A DNA stretch of 64,000 nucleotides from Streptomyces barkulensis (lineage in GTDB: Bacteria; Actinomycetota; Actinomycetes; Streptomycetales; Streptomycetaceae): the NCBI RefSeq assembly GCF_002843305.1, contig NZ_PGSG01000029.1:1-64000 (forward strand), read 5' to 3'. Shown here one piece after another: positions 56,047 through 63,106 of the stretch (its first letter is position 1; each line of letters starts with the position of its first letter). A program made the position numbers and the translations under genes. A model generated the notes under the pieces. The model was not told where the DNA came from and searched no databases. It saw nothing but the letters and a program-made list of their open reading frames with translations.

Positions 56047-57033
56047 ATGGAGAGCAAGACGACGCGCGGCTCGGTCAGCGTCAAGGCCGCGCGGTCCGGC
56101 GGCGGCGCATCCGGCACCATCGAGGCCGTCTTCGCCACCCTCGGGGTGCGCGACCACGACGGCGACATCGTCCAGCCCGGCGCGATCGGCTCCGGCCAGG
56201 TGATCATCAGCGACTGGAACCACTCGTCGTGGCAGGGAGCCCGGCCCATCGGGCGGGGCCGCATCTACGTGGACGGCAACAAGGCCAGACTGTCGGGGCG
56301 GCTGTTCCTCGACACCGCCGCCGGGCGCGAGGCGCACGCCATGCTCAAAGGGCTGGGCGACCTCGCCGAGTTCTCCTGGTCGCTGGACTCCATCGAGTCC
56401 CACATGGGCCAGGACGCCCAGGGCCGCCCCACCCGGTTCATCACCGGCGTGAAGGTCAGGGAAGTGAGCCCCGTCATTCAGGCCGCCTCCATCGGCACCG
56501 GCCTGCTCGCCCTGAAGGGGCGCGGCTCTACCCGCGCCGAACTCGCGGCCATCAAGGCCCGGCTCGACCTCGAAGAGCTGGCCGAGATCGCCGAGCGCAA
56601 CGAGCGGGCCCTGCACTGCGAGGCCGTGCAGGCGGAACTGCTGGATGTGCACGAGGACATGCTCCGCCGCGACGGCGTCGGGTACTCCCGCGACCTCGAC
56701 TCCCTGGTGCCGGACGGCACGAAGGACGCCGCCCGTGCGGCCGTCGTCAGGTACGCGGGGGAACTGGGACTCCCCGACGCCGTGCGGGTCAAGTGGTTCT
56801 CGGCCGAGGACGAGGAGGGGCACGTCGAGTTCCGCTCGCTCAGGCCGCTGCTGGGCCGCTGCCGCCCGAAGGCCGAGCCGGACACGATCTGGCTGCACAG
56901 CGCCCTGTCGGCCGAGGAGGCCCACCGCGTAGCCGCCCACGAGCTGCGGCACCTCGCCGGCGGTGACGAATCCGAAGCACGCACCTACGAGGAGAAGGCC
57001 AAGTTCGAGTGGCTGGAAAGGAATTGGCGATGA
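56047..57033 (+). CDS. HK97-type prohead protease with C-terminal HExxH domain
   Basis: Residues 15-160 match the caudoviral prohead maturation serine protease: GTIEAVFATLGVRDHDGDIVQPGAI, His59 in SDWNHSSW, IGRGRIYVDGNKARLSGRLF, Ser110 in LAEFSWSLDSIE, and VKVREVSPVIQAASIGTGLLAL. Residues 160-328 are unlike typical proheads and carry HELRH (298-302) in RVAAHELRHLAGGDES, a zinc-peptidase-like HExxH. The gene is 4 bp after the HTH gene and overlaps the next start. No capsid, portal or terminase gene is nearby, so capsid maturation of a helper phage or a repurposed protease are both possible. Confidence 0.8.
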   Translation: MESKTTRGSVSVKAARSGGGASGTIEAVFATLGVRDHDGDIVQPGAIGSGQVIISDWNHSSWQGARPIGRGRIYVDGNKARLSGRLFLDTAAGREAHAMLKGLGDLAEFSWSLDSIESHMGQDAQGRPTRFITGVKVREVSPVIQAASIGTGLLALKGRGSTRAELAAIKARLDLEELAEIAERNERALHCEAVQAELLDVHEDMLRRDGVGYSRDLDSLVPDGTKDAARAAVVRYAGELGLPDAVRVKWFSAEDEEGHVEFRSLRPLLGRCRPKAEPDTIWLHSALSAEEAHRVAAHELRHLAGGDESEARTYEEKAKFEWLERNWR

Positions 57034-57248
57034 CCGAGAAGACCTATGGCAGCCCGACCGAGGAAGCGCAGGGACGAGTCCAGGCTGCTCTGGAGATCGG
57101 GGACCTGTCGGAGATCCATCCCAACGCCGCCCTGATGCTCCGAACCCGTGTGCTGAACCTGGACATCGAGAACTCCGAGTACCTGACCGCGATCGTCGAG
57201 CGCGCCAAGCAGGCGGCCGTGGACCGGGCGCTGGGGAGGAGCGAGTGA
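57030..57248 (+). CDS. Small helical protein, unknown
   Basis: This 72-residue protein runs MTEKTYGSPTEEAQGRVQAALEIGDLSEIHPNAALMLRTRVLNLDIENSEYLTAIVERAKQAAVDRALG. It is mainly helical, with no cysteines and no recognised family. ATG 57030 overlaps the protease stop (ATGA), and its stop overlaps the next start (TGATG), so it is part of one coupled operon. Confidence 0.68.
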   Translation: MTEKTYGSPTEEAQGRVQAALEIGDLSEIHPNAALMLRTRVLNLDIENSEYLTAIVERAKQAAVDRALGRSE

Positions 57249-57787
57249 TGCGCACACCGCGCGAGAACAAGGCCGCTGGCCGCAGCACCTGCCCCCGGTG
57301 CGGCCGCAAGCGCACCGACTTCGGCTGCCGGACGGTCCGCATCGGCGAATACTGCATGCAGGCCGGGCTGTACGAGTACGCCGAGGGCTATCTCGTCTAC
57401 CCCACCTACGACCCCCCGGGGCCCGCCGAAGGGGCCGCGATGGTCGAGCACGCCCCGGCCGTCGCGGAGGCGGAGAAGGCCGTGGACGCCGCCCTGGCCG
57501 AGTTCACCGCCGCCCAGTCCGCCCACTTCGACGCGCTGCTCGCCGCCGACCAGGCGGGCGTCCGCACGTCCAGCATGGTCATGCGGCAGGACGGTGCGGT
57601 GCCCGTGCGCCAGCGCGTCTCCGCCCGCGAGAAGGCCAGGATCGCCGATGCCGAGGAGGCCGCCCGCGACCGGCTGGGCGATGCCGAGGAGGCACTGAAG
57701 CGGGCCAGGGACCGGCTGTCCCGGCTGGAGCACCGGAGGGAGGCCGCCGTACGGGCGGGTCGCAACGAGGACCGGGAGGCGGGATGA
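57248..57787 (+). CDS. Zinc-ribbon/coiled-coil protein
   Basis: The 179-residue protein has an N-terminal Cys pair (STCPRCGRKRTDFGC), a Tyr-rich segment YEYAEGYLVYPTYDPPG, and a long Ala/Glu/Arg coiled coil (about residues 75-170). It may be structural or scaffolding. It is the last gene of the first rightward operon of the element and is followed by a large AT-rich non-coding segment. Confidence 0.68.
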   Translation: MRTPRENKAAGRSTCPRCGRKRTDFGCRTVRIGEYCMQAGLYEYAEGYLVYPTYDPPGPAEGAAMVEHAPAVAEAEKAVDAALAEFTAAQSAHFDALLAADQAGVRTSSMVMRQDGAVPVRQRVSAREKARIADAEEAARDRLGDAEEALKRARDRLSRLEHRREAAVRAGRNEDREAG

Positions 57788-58465
57788 TCCCCGCACCGGA
57801 ACTGTCCATCCGTACACAAGTCCCTGTCTTACGAAGGTTCATTCTGAATCAGTACACAGTCGCACGTTGTTGCTGTGTACTGATTCAGTCCTTCTGTAAC
57901 AGAGCTGAATGCTGAGCTGCTGTTGTCAGTCATTCGCTTACATGCATCTGTTCGTGGCTACTTACTCGATGAACTGCATTGATGTAATGATTGCAAGTGA
58001 ATGATATGCAGTCTTCGTATGACAATGCAGTCAAGTAGTAGAGACCAAGACAGAGACATGTGATAGATGCATGACTGCATTGCTTGCCTCATCGCATGCA
58101 ACATCCTGTCGAGTCCTGCACCGGCCATGCGAAGGCGAGTGCGAGCCGATGCGCCACTGGAGTAAGTGCGCCACCGCCGCAATACGGCACGGATGATCCG
58201 TGCACCATTCACAGCGCTGGTGAACTGCGCCAGTGACGGCGACAACGGTGCGCCAGCCCATTTGCGGCGATCCAGGAGTCACCGCCACTTCGGCCGCAGG
58301 CACCGATTCCTCGCGCACCCGGTCATCCCGATCTCAGGGAATGGGGGGCGGGGGGGTGCACATGCGCACGTACGCGAGGAAGACCCCGCGCCCCTGACCG
58401 TTTCTCTCCCTATTTTTCCGCCTGGGGAGCCCTCTCATCTCTCCCCGGACACGAGGAGTTCGAGC
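57788..58465. promoter_or_regulatory. AT-rich repeat-bearing region, candidate origin of replication
   Basis: This 678-bp segment has no convincing gene. By my count 57841-58080 is about 43% G+C, far below its surroundings. It contains a perfect 16-bp inverted repeat and four copies of ATGCAGT-type motif: forward at 58006 and 58025, reverse at 57971 and 58073. It also has four TGCGCCA heptamers at 58150, 58167, 58226 and 58249. This is the layout of an origin or a multi-site regulatory region. Confidence 0.6.
57844..57888. repeat. Perfect 16-bp inverted repeat
   Basis: The arms CTGAATCAGTACACAG and CTGTGTACTGATTCAG (57844-57859 / 57873-57888) flank a 13-nt loop. It is AT-rich, unlike the core-genome terminators. 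It lies 57 bp after the coiled-coil gene, so terminator and origin hairpin are both possible. Confidence 0.85.
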
Positions 58466-58654
58466 ATGCCGATCGCGCACTGCACCGCCTGCGACGCCGT
58501 CATCCGCGACGCCGACGGGCGGCCCGCTCAGGTCCCCGTGGGCGACCCGCCGCGCTGGTGCCGTGCCTGCCGCCTGGAGAGCGAGCATCCGGGCCGCTGG
58601 TACGGCCTGAGCGACGGCGGCTGGTCGCCGACCCGGCGGCGAGGGGGTGCGTGA
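58466..58654 (+). CDS. Small zinc-ribbon protein
   Basis: This 62-residue protein starts MPIAHCTACDAVIRDADGRPAQVPVGDPPRWCRACRLESEHPG, with two Cys-x2-Cys pairs forming a probable zinc ribbon. GAGGAG lies 7 nt upstream of ATG 58466. The function is unknown. Confidence 0.68.
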   Translation: MPIAHCTACDAVIRDADGRPAQVPVGDPPRWCRACRLESEHPGRWYGLSDGGWSPTRRRGGA

Positions 58655-58786
58655 CCGTCTCGGAGCTGGCGGGAGGGACCGGAACGCCGGCCTCGCTGGT
58701 GGGCGGGACAGAGGTGAGAAAGCGTCACGTACTGCTCGTGCAGGGCACTTGGCCGGACAGGGGCCAACCTGGCAAGATCCCCCTCC

Positions 58787-60430
58787 ATGGGGACTACGCA
58801 GGAGACCGCGCTCAACCAGCTGTACTACGGCGACAACCTCGATTTACTCAGACAGCACATCCCTACAGGCAGCGTTGATCTGGTATATCTCGATCCGCCG
58901 TTCAATTCCAAACGCTCCTACAACATCTTGTTCAAGGAGAAGAGCGGCGAGGACTCTCCTGCGCAGATCGAAGCCTTCGGTGACACGTGGACATGGAGCT
59001 ACGAGTCCGAGGCCCTGTTTAATGAGATCCTCAACGGCGATGCATCCTTGAAGGTAAAGGACGCCCTGGAAGCCATGCGAAGGCTCCTGGGCGACAACGA
59101 TGTGCTCGCCTACCTAGTCATGATGACCGCCAGGCTTATCGAATTGCACCGCGTGCTAAAGGACACCGGGTCTCTGTATCTGCACTGCGACCCAACGGCA
59201 GGTCATTATCTCAAGGTCATGCTCGACGCAATCTTCGGGCCGGACAAGTTCGGTGCAGAGATTGTATGGAAGCGGACCACTGCGCACAGCGATGGAAAGC
59301 AGGGGCGCAAGCTGCCTGGTCGAGTCCACGACGTGATCTACTTCTACACGAAGGGCAAGGAGTGGACGTGGAACCCGATCTACACCCCGTACGAGCAGTC
59401 GTACATTGAGTCGCACTATCGTTTCATTGAAGAAGACACGGGACGCCGGTACCGTAAGGACAACCTGACTGCTAGCAAGCCCGGTGGTGACACCAGCTAT
59501 GAGTGGAATGGGGTAAGGCCCTACAAGGGGCGATACTGGGCGTACAGTCGCGCGAAAATGCAACAGTTCGAAGAGGAAGGGCGGCTCGTATACACTCGGA
59601 CGGGAATGCCGGAGCTGAAGCGGTATCTCGATGAGATGCCCGGCGTCCCCCTTCAGGATGTGTGGACAGATATCGACCCCATCAACGCCAAAGCCATTGA
59701 GCGCCTGGGGTACCCCACTCAGAAGCCGGTGGCGCTGCTGGAGCGGATTATCGAGTCCAGCAGCAATCCGGGCGATGTGGTCCTCGATCCCTTCTGTGGA
59801 TGCGGCACGGCCATCGACGCCGCCCAGAAGCTCGGGCGGCGCTGGATCGGCATGGACATCACCACGCTGGCCATCGACCTGATTGACGCCCGGCTCCGCA
59901 ATACTTACGCCGAGTCGATTCAGGACACCTACGAGATCCTCGGCATACCGAAGGACATGGACGGAGCCGTAACGCTCTTCAAGAAGTCGCCCTTCGAGTT
60001 CGAGCGCTGGTGCGTCATGCTGGTGGACGGTCAGCCCAACGACAAGCAGGTCGGCGACAAGGGGATCGACGGTGTCATCCGTATCCCCATCGACAAGAAG
60101 GGCAGCTCCCAGCGGGTCCTGGTGTCCGTCAAGGGCGGCAGCACCAACCCCGGGCATGTGAGGGATCTGGTCGGAACCGTCAGCTCGCAGAAGGCCGCCA
60201 TGGGCGTGTTCATCACGATGAAGAAGCCGACCAAGGGCATGGTGGACGCGGCCAACCACTCCGGCACGTACACCTATCCGATCAACGGTGTGACGTACCC
60301 CAAGGTGCAGATCATCACCGTGCAGGAGCTGTTGGACGGCAAGCGTCCCAACCTCCCGACTGCGTTGCTGCCGTACTTCCAGGCCAGGCGACGGCAGGAT
60401 GATGGGCACAAGCAGATGACGCTCGGTTAG
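58787..60430 (+). CDS. DNA methyltransferase with C-terminal Mrr-like domain
   Basis: This beta-class amino-methyltransferase has 547 residues: motif IV LDPPFNS (Asp36) early, a central target-recognition region, and motif I DPFCGCGTA (Asp334) late. Residues 390-520 resemble an Mrr/PD-(D/E)xK fold: FEFERWCVMLVDGQPNDKQVGDKGIDG (Asp428), then VLVSVKGG (Lys449). The usual acid before Lys is replaced, so cleavage activity is uncertain. The product could be a self-contained restriction-modification protein or an orphan modifier. Codon use is less GC-biased than neighbours, suggesting separate acquisition. Confidence 0.85.
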   Translation: MGTTQETALNQLYYGDNLDLLRQHIPTGSVDLVYLDPPFNSKRSYNILFKEKSGEDSPAQIEAFGDTWTWSYESEALFNEILNGDASLKVKDALEAMRRLLGDNDVLAYLVMMTARLIELHRVLKDTGSLYLHCDPTAGHYLKVMLDAIFGPDKFGAEIVWKRTTAHSDGKQGRKLPGRVHDVIYFYTKGKEWTWNPIYTPYEQSYIESHYRFIEEDTGRRYRKDNLTASKPGGDTSYEWNGVRPYKGRYWAYSRAKMQQFEEEGRLVYTRTGMPELKRYLDEMPGVPLQDVWTDIDPINAKAIERLGYPTQKPVALLERIIESSSNPGDVVLDPFCGCGTAIDAAQKLGRRWIGMDITTLAIDLIDARLRNTYAESIQDTYEILGIPKDMDGAVTLFKKSPFEFERWCVMLVDGQPNDKQVGDKGIDGVIRIPIDKKGSSQRVLVSVKGGSTNPGHVRDLVGTVSSQKAAMGVFITMKKPTKGMVDAANHSGTYTYPINGVTYPKVQIITVQELLDGKRPNLPTALLPYFQARRRQDDGHKQMTLG

Positions 60431-60436
60431 AAATGC

Positions 60437-60473
60437 CGAGGGCCCCGGAGCCGGGGAAGCTCCGGGGCCCTCG
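60437..60473. terminator. 15-bp hairpin terminator
   Basis: A perfect 15-bp inverted repeat (60437-60451 / 60459-60473) with a 7-nt loop lies between the methyltransferase and the convergent DUF397 gene. It is probably bidirectional. Confidence 0.85.
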
Positions 60474-60482
60474 CTGGCAGCC

Positions 60483-60689
60483 TCAGCGGCCGTCCTTCAC
60501 CCCGGCCACGAACGCCGCCCAGGCGTCCGCCGGGAAGGCCAGGACCGGCCCGCCGGTGTTCTTGGAGTCCCGGACACCGGCGACGCCGGGGAGGCCGTCG
60601 GCGACCTCGACGCACTCGCCGCCCTGCCCGTTGCTGTAGCTGGACTTACACCAGAGAGCGGCACTGAGGTTGGGGCGGTCCGGGCTCAT
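60483..60689 (-). CDS. DUF397-domain protein
   Basis: This 68-residue protein with WCKSSYSNGQGGECVEVADGLPGVAGVRDSKNTGGPVLAFPADAWAAFVAGVKDGR is a clear DUF397 member. DUF397 proteins pair with upstream XRE regulators in Streptomyces (whiJ/abaA-like loci) and act as their antagonists or partners. The start overlaps the stop of the XRE gene (60686-60689). Confidence 0.92.
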   Translation of the reverse strand: MSPDRPNLSAALWCKSSYSNGQGGECVEVADGLPGVAGVRDSKNTGGPVLAFPADAWAAFVAGVKDGR

Positions 60690-61510
60690 CGCATGTCCTC
60701 CATCGCTTCGCGGATCACGGCTAGCGACTCCTCGTGGCTGAGAGCCGTGGCCTGAAGGTGATCGTAGGCCAGGGACAGCTCCGTCACCTGGTCCGATTCC
60801 TCGCAGAGCTGCCCGGTGAACGGGCCTTCCACGTAGGCCACGGCGGGGCCGTCCTTCCGGCTCAGCAACGTGAGCGTTCCGCCCAGCGCGGCGTGAGCGC
60901 CCACGCTGGTGGGGAGCACCTGGAGCACTATGGTCCGGCTTTCCACCAGCGTCACAAGATGGCCGAGCTGGGCGGCCATGACATCCCGGCCACCCACGGG
61001 GCGGCGCAGCAGTTCCTCCTCGACCACGTACCACAGGGCCGGGGGGACGGCCCGGCCCAGGACCTCCTGACGGCCCAGGCGGGCATGGACGCGGCGCTCC
61101 ACCTCCTCAGCACTGTCGCGGGGCCGTCCGGCCCGGAGAATGGCGCGGGCGTAGTCCTCCGTCTGCAACAGTCCGGGCACCACCATGGGCGCGTAGCCGC
61201 TGATGGCGGTGGCCGCCGCCTCCATGCGCATGTACCGCTGCACCCAGTCCGGGAAGGCGGGGGTGCTGTCCATGAGGGCGAAGAGGCGGGCGAACAGGCC
61301 GCCGGTCTCCAGCGCCACATCGAGCGCGGTGGCGTTGTGGAGGGTGGCCGGAATCGACGCCAGCTCGATCTGGGCGATGCGGCTGGGGGAGATGTTCGCC
61401 TTGACACCCAGCTCCCGCTGGCTCCAGTCCCGTTCCTCCCGGCGGTGGCGGACCTCCGCGCCGAAGAACTCCGCTGGACCGGCGCTCGGGTCAAGTTCCT
61501 TGCCGGGCAC
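60686..61510 (-). CDS. XRE-family regulator with DUF5753 domain
   Basis: The 274-residue WhiJ-like regulator has an N-terminal HTH (FFGAEVRHRREERDWSQRELGVKANISPSRIAQIE) and a DUF5753 ligand/partner domain with RMEAAATAISGYAPMVVPGLLQTEDYARAILRAG and QLGHLVTLVESRTIVLQVLP. It starts at GTG 61510 with a weak ribosome-binding site. It is divergent from a small-gene pair and coupled to DUF397. It may control the element's right-end genes. Confidence 0.93.
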   Translation of the reverse strand: MPGKELDPSAGPAEFFGAEVRHRREERDWSQRELGVKANISPSRIAQIELASIPATLHNATALDVALETGGLFARLFALMDSTPAFPDWVQRYMRMEAAATAISGYAPMVVPGLLQTEDYARAILRAGRPRDSAEEVERRVHARLGRQEVLGRAVPPALWYVVEEELLRRPVGGRDVMAAQLGHLVTLVESRTIVLQVLPTSVGAHAALGGTLTLLSRKDGPAVAYVEGPFTGQLCEESDQVTELSLAYDHLQATALSHEESLAVIREAMEDMR

Positions 61511-61524
61511 AGGCGATCACCGTT

Positions 61525-61545
61525 CTTTAACTCTCAAGCTTAAAG
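61525..61545. promoter_or_regulatory. Inverted repeat CTTTAA-N9-TTAAAG, candidate operator
   Basis: The perfect 6-bp arms (61525-61530 / 61540-61545) lie just upstream of the XRE start, in an otherwise GC-rich divergent region. A regulator bound here could control both directions. Confidence 0.6.
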
Positions 61546-61623
61546 GACTGGGATCTGGTGAGCGTACCGCCGCAGCCGCAACTCTGTGACCGGCTGGACA
61601 CGCACAGCGGTCAGGAGAACGGC

Positions 61624-61827
61624 ATGGCGGTGTACCTGGTGGACACGGCACGGAACAAGATCGGTGAACTCATGGGCAGGGACGGGAGTCGGTACCTGCT
61701 GCGCCCGGTGGGCGGAGGACGCGAGTGGGCGTGCGACCCCGGTGACGCCCGGGCCGCCACGCTCGCCGAGAAGCTGAGCGCGGGGGTGCGGGCGGCGAAC
61801 CAGCGCAGCGGGGAGCGGCTGCGATGA
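61624..61827 (+). CDS. Small protein of XRE/DUF397 loci
   Basis: The 67-residue protein is MAVYLVDTARNKIGELMGRDGSRYLLRPVGGGREWACDPGDARAATLAEKLSAGVRAANQ. GGAGAA lies 4 nt upstream of ATG 61624, which decides the start over GTG 61558. Similar small proteins sit opposite XRE/DUF397 pairs in streptomycetes. The function is unknown. It overlaps the next gene by 4 bp. Confidence 0.7.
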   Translation: MAVYLVDTARNKIGELMGRDGSRYLLRPVGGGREWACDPGDARAATLAEKLSAGVRAANQRSGERLR

Positions 61828-62084
61828 CGCGGTCGGTCTACCGCTTCATCCGGTGGCGGATGTCGCTGAACGAGGAGCCGGACGCCGAGCCGATGACGTA
61901 CGCCATGCAGTGCACGCTGTGCGGCCAGCACGGCCCGGCCGGGGAGGATGCCGAAGAGGCCCGCCGCTGGGTGTTCGCCCATGTCACGAAGCCGGAGAAC
62001 CGGCTGCACATGACCTACCGCGAGATCATCACCCGGCCGTGGGTCGCCCTGCCCGACGACCGCCGGCCTCCCAACTCCCTCTGA
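61824..62084 (+). CDS. DUF7848-like small protein
   Basis: This 86-residue protein is MTRSVYRFIRWRMSLNEEPDAEPMTYAMQCTLCGQHGPAGEDAEEARRWVFAHVTKPENRLHMTYREI. One Cys-x2-Cys pair and a following His could bind zinc, and the pattern fits the small DUF7848 family near XRE loci. ATG 61824 overlaps the previous stop. Confidence 0.7.
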   Translation: MTRSVYRFIRWRMSLNEEPDAEPMTYAMQCTLCGQHGPAGEDAEEARRWVFAHVTKPENRLHMTYREIITRPWVALPDDRRPPNSL

Positions 62085-62125
62085 CCGCCCGAGCGTTGTC
62101 ACATGGTCGTTCTACGCTGCTCCGC

Positions 62126-62737
62126 GTGGGAGCAATCGACTGGGGGGACGCCCCGACATGGCTGGGAGCCGTCTTCGCCGCGCTGGCCGCAGCGGCGGCT
62201 GTGTGGACACTGAAGTCCCAGCGGGACCAGATCGACGAGCAGCGGGAGTTCATCCGCCAGCAGTCCGAGAACCTGGCCCTGGAGCGTGCCGAGCTACAGG
62301 CTGTGGCCGAGGACCGGAAGCGGGAGCAGGCCAGCAGGGTCACGATGGTGGACTGCCACCTCAGGTTGAAAGATGGAGATTTGACCGACGCTGGCGCTCC
62401 TGACGGGAGGAGATGGTATGTGGCTGTCCAGAACGGGAGCAGTGCGCCAATTTTCTCTGTGCAAATGACCTTTGGAGCCGCAGGGATCGCTGAGGAAACG
62501 GCTGTGAATCAAAACCCTGCTGCCGGACATAGTTCCCTGGGGTTGATTGGTAGGAATTCGCCGGTGAAGGTGGTTGGAGCAGGGGATCGCCTTCGGTTTG
62601 ACTCGGTATTGATATCCCCCGAAGAAATTCCCGCATGCCGTCCTGTCCTGTACTTCACGGATGAGGCCGGTGTGCGCTGGAGCCTGGACGAGCACGGCAA
62701 GCTCGAAGAGGTCACCGAAGGCCAGGCGGGGGAGTAG
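62126..62737 (+). CDS. Single-pass membrane protein, unknown
   Basis: The 203-residue protein has one N-terminal membrane helix (APTWLGAVFAALAAAAAVWTL), a coiled-coil segment (KSQRDQIDEQREFIRQQSENLALERAELQAVAEDRKREQ) and a beta-rich soluble domain. GTG 62126 is chosen because the hydrophobic helix starts soon after. The 3' half is visibly less GC-rich than its surroundings. It is a possible membrane sensor or defence accessory; no family is recognised. Confidence 0.7.
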   Translation: MGAIDWGDAPTWLGAVFAALAAAAAVWTLKSQRDQIDEQREFIRQQSENLALERAELQAVAEDRKREQASRVTMVDCHLRLKDGDLTDAGAPDGRRWYVAVQNGSSAPIFSVQMTFGAAGIAEETAVNQNPAAGHSSLGLIGRNSPVKVVGAGDRLRFDSVLISPEEIPACRPVLYFTDEAGVRWSLDEHGKLEEVTEGQAGE

Positions 62738-62757
62738 GCCCGCAGGCCGGGCCGCAC

Positions 62758-62937
62758 TCAGGCCAGCCCGGCCCGGTCATCGAAGGTGATCGCAGCGGCG
62801 GCGGCCAGCAGCCGCAGCTCGGGATCGTCCGGAGCGTCGTAGAGCATGAGGCCGAGCGCGTCCATGAGCCGGGCGAGGTCGCCGGGGCCCATGTCCTTGA
62901 TCTCCGTGGCGATGCGGGCGAGGTCTGCGGGTGTCAT
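62758..62937 (-). CDS. 59-aa helical protein at right end of element
   Basis: The product is MTPADLARIATEIKDMGPGDLARLMDALGLMLYDAPDDPELRLLAAAAAITFDDRAGLA, an acidic helical protein. AGGAAAG lies 8 nt upstream of ATG 62937, a good ribosome-binding site. It converges on the membrane-protein gene. No family is recognised; size and spacing support it as real. Confidence 0.6.
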   Translation of the reverse strand: MTPADLARIATEIKDMGPGDLARLMDALGLMLYDAPDDPELRLLAAAAAITFDDRAGLA

Positions 62938-63099
62938 GGTGATCGCTTTCCTGTGTGCTGGTGTCGATGTTGTGGGCGCGAGGTGGGCGCGGGACCTGTA
63001 GATGACCAGTGATGCCGGTTGATGCCCAGAGCAGTGGAATCGCAGGTCAGAGCCACTGCTCCGGGCATCGGCCGAGGTCAGGATTCCGGCCGGACAGAG
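62938..63099. other. Right-end non-coding arm of the element
   Basis: These 162 bp lead to attR. They contain the 17-bp inverted repeat (63021-63069) and the 11-bp GCAGGTCAGAG motif shared with the int/xis region. The stretch is likely to include integrase arm or excisionase sites. Confidence 0.55.
63021..63069. repeat. 17-bp inverted repeat next to attR
   Basis: Arms 63021-63037 and 63053-63069 pair with two mismatches across a 15-nt loop and end 31 bp before the attR core. It may be a terminator preventing read-through into the host gene or a recombination protein site. Confidence 0.75.
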
Positions 63100-63106
63100 C
63101 TGGTCC
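63100..63106. other. attR core
   Basis: This second CTGGTCC copy joins element sequence CCGGACAGAG to host sequence TACTGCTG. In the reconstructed circle, attP would read CCGGACAGAGCTGGTCCGG, whose 6-bp ends are inverted repeats around 7 bp. Confidence 0.85.

Larger units (their letters stand above)
51669..63106. mobile_element. Integrated 11.4-kb element in a DUF4192 gene
   Basis: The ends are defined by a 7-bp direct repeat CTGGTCC (51669-51675 and 63100-63106). Removing 51676-63106 (11,431 bp) restores an uninterrupted 389-codon DUF4192 frame. Cargo: tyrosine integrase, excisionase-like HTH, small zinc-ribbon proteins, RecA-like ATPase, HTH protein, HK97-type prohead protease, coiled-coil Zn protein, methyltransferase-Mrr fusion, XRE/DUF397 pair and small genes near the right end. 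No FtsK/TraB-type pump, relaxase, terminase, portal or tail gene is present. It could be a mobilisable element or a phage-satellite-like island. Confidence 0.93.

Noticed and set aside
58651..58878. A GTG-started frame coupled to the zinc-ribbon gene at 58654
   Set aside because: The GTGA junction is tempting, but the frame overlaps the methyltransferase start by 92 bp and its product looks random. The methyltransferase start is better supported.
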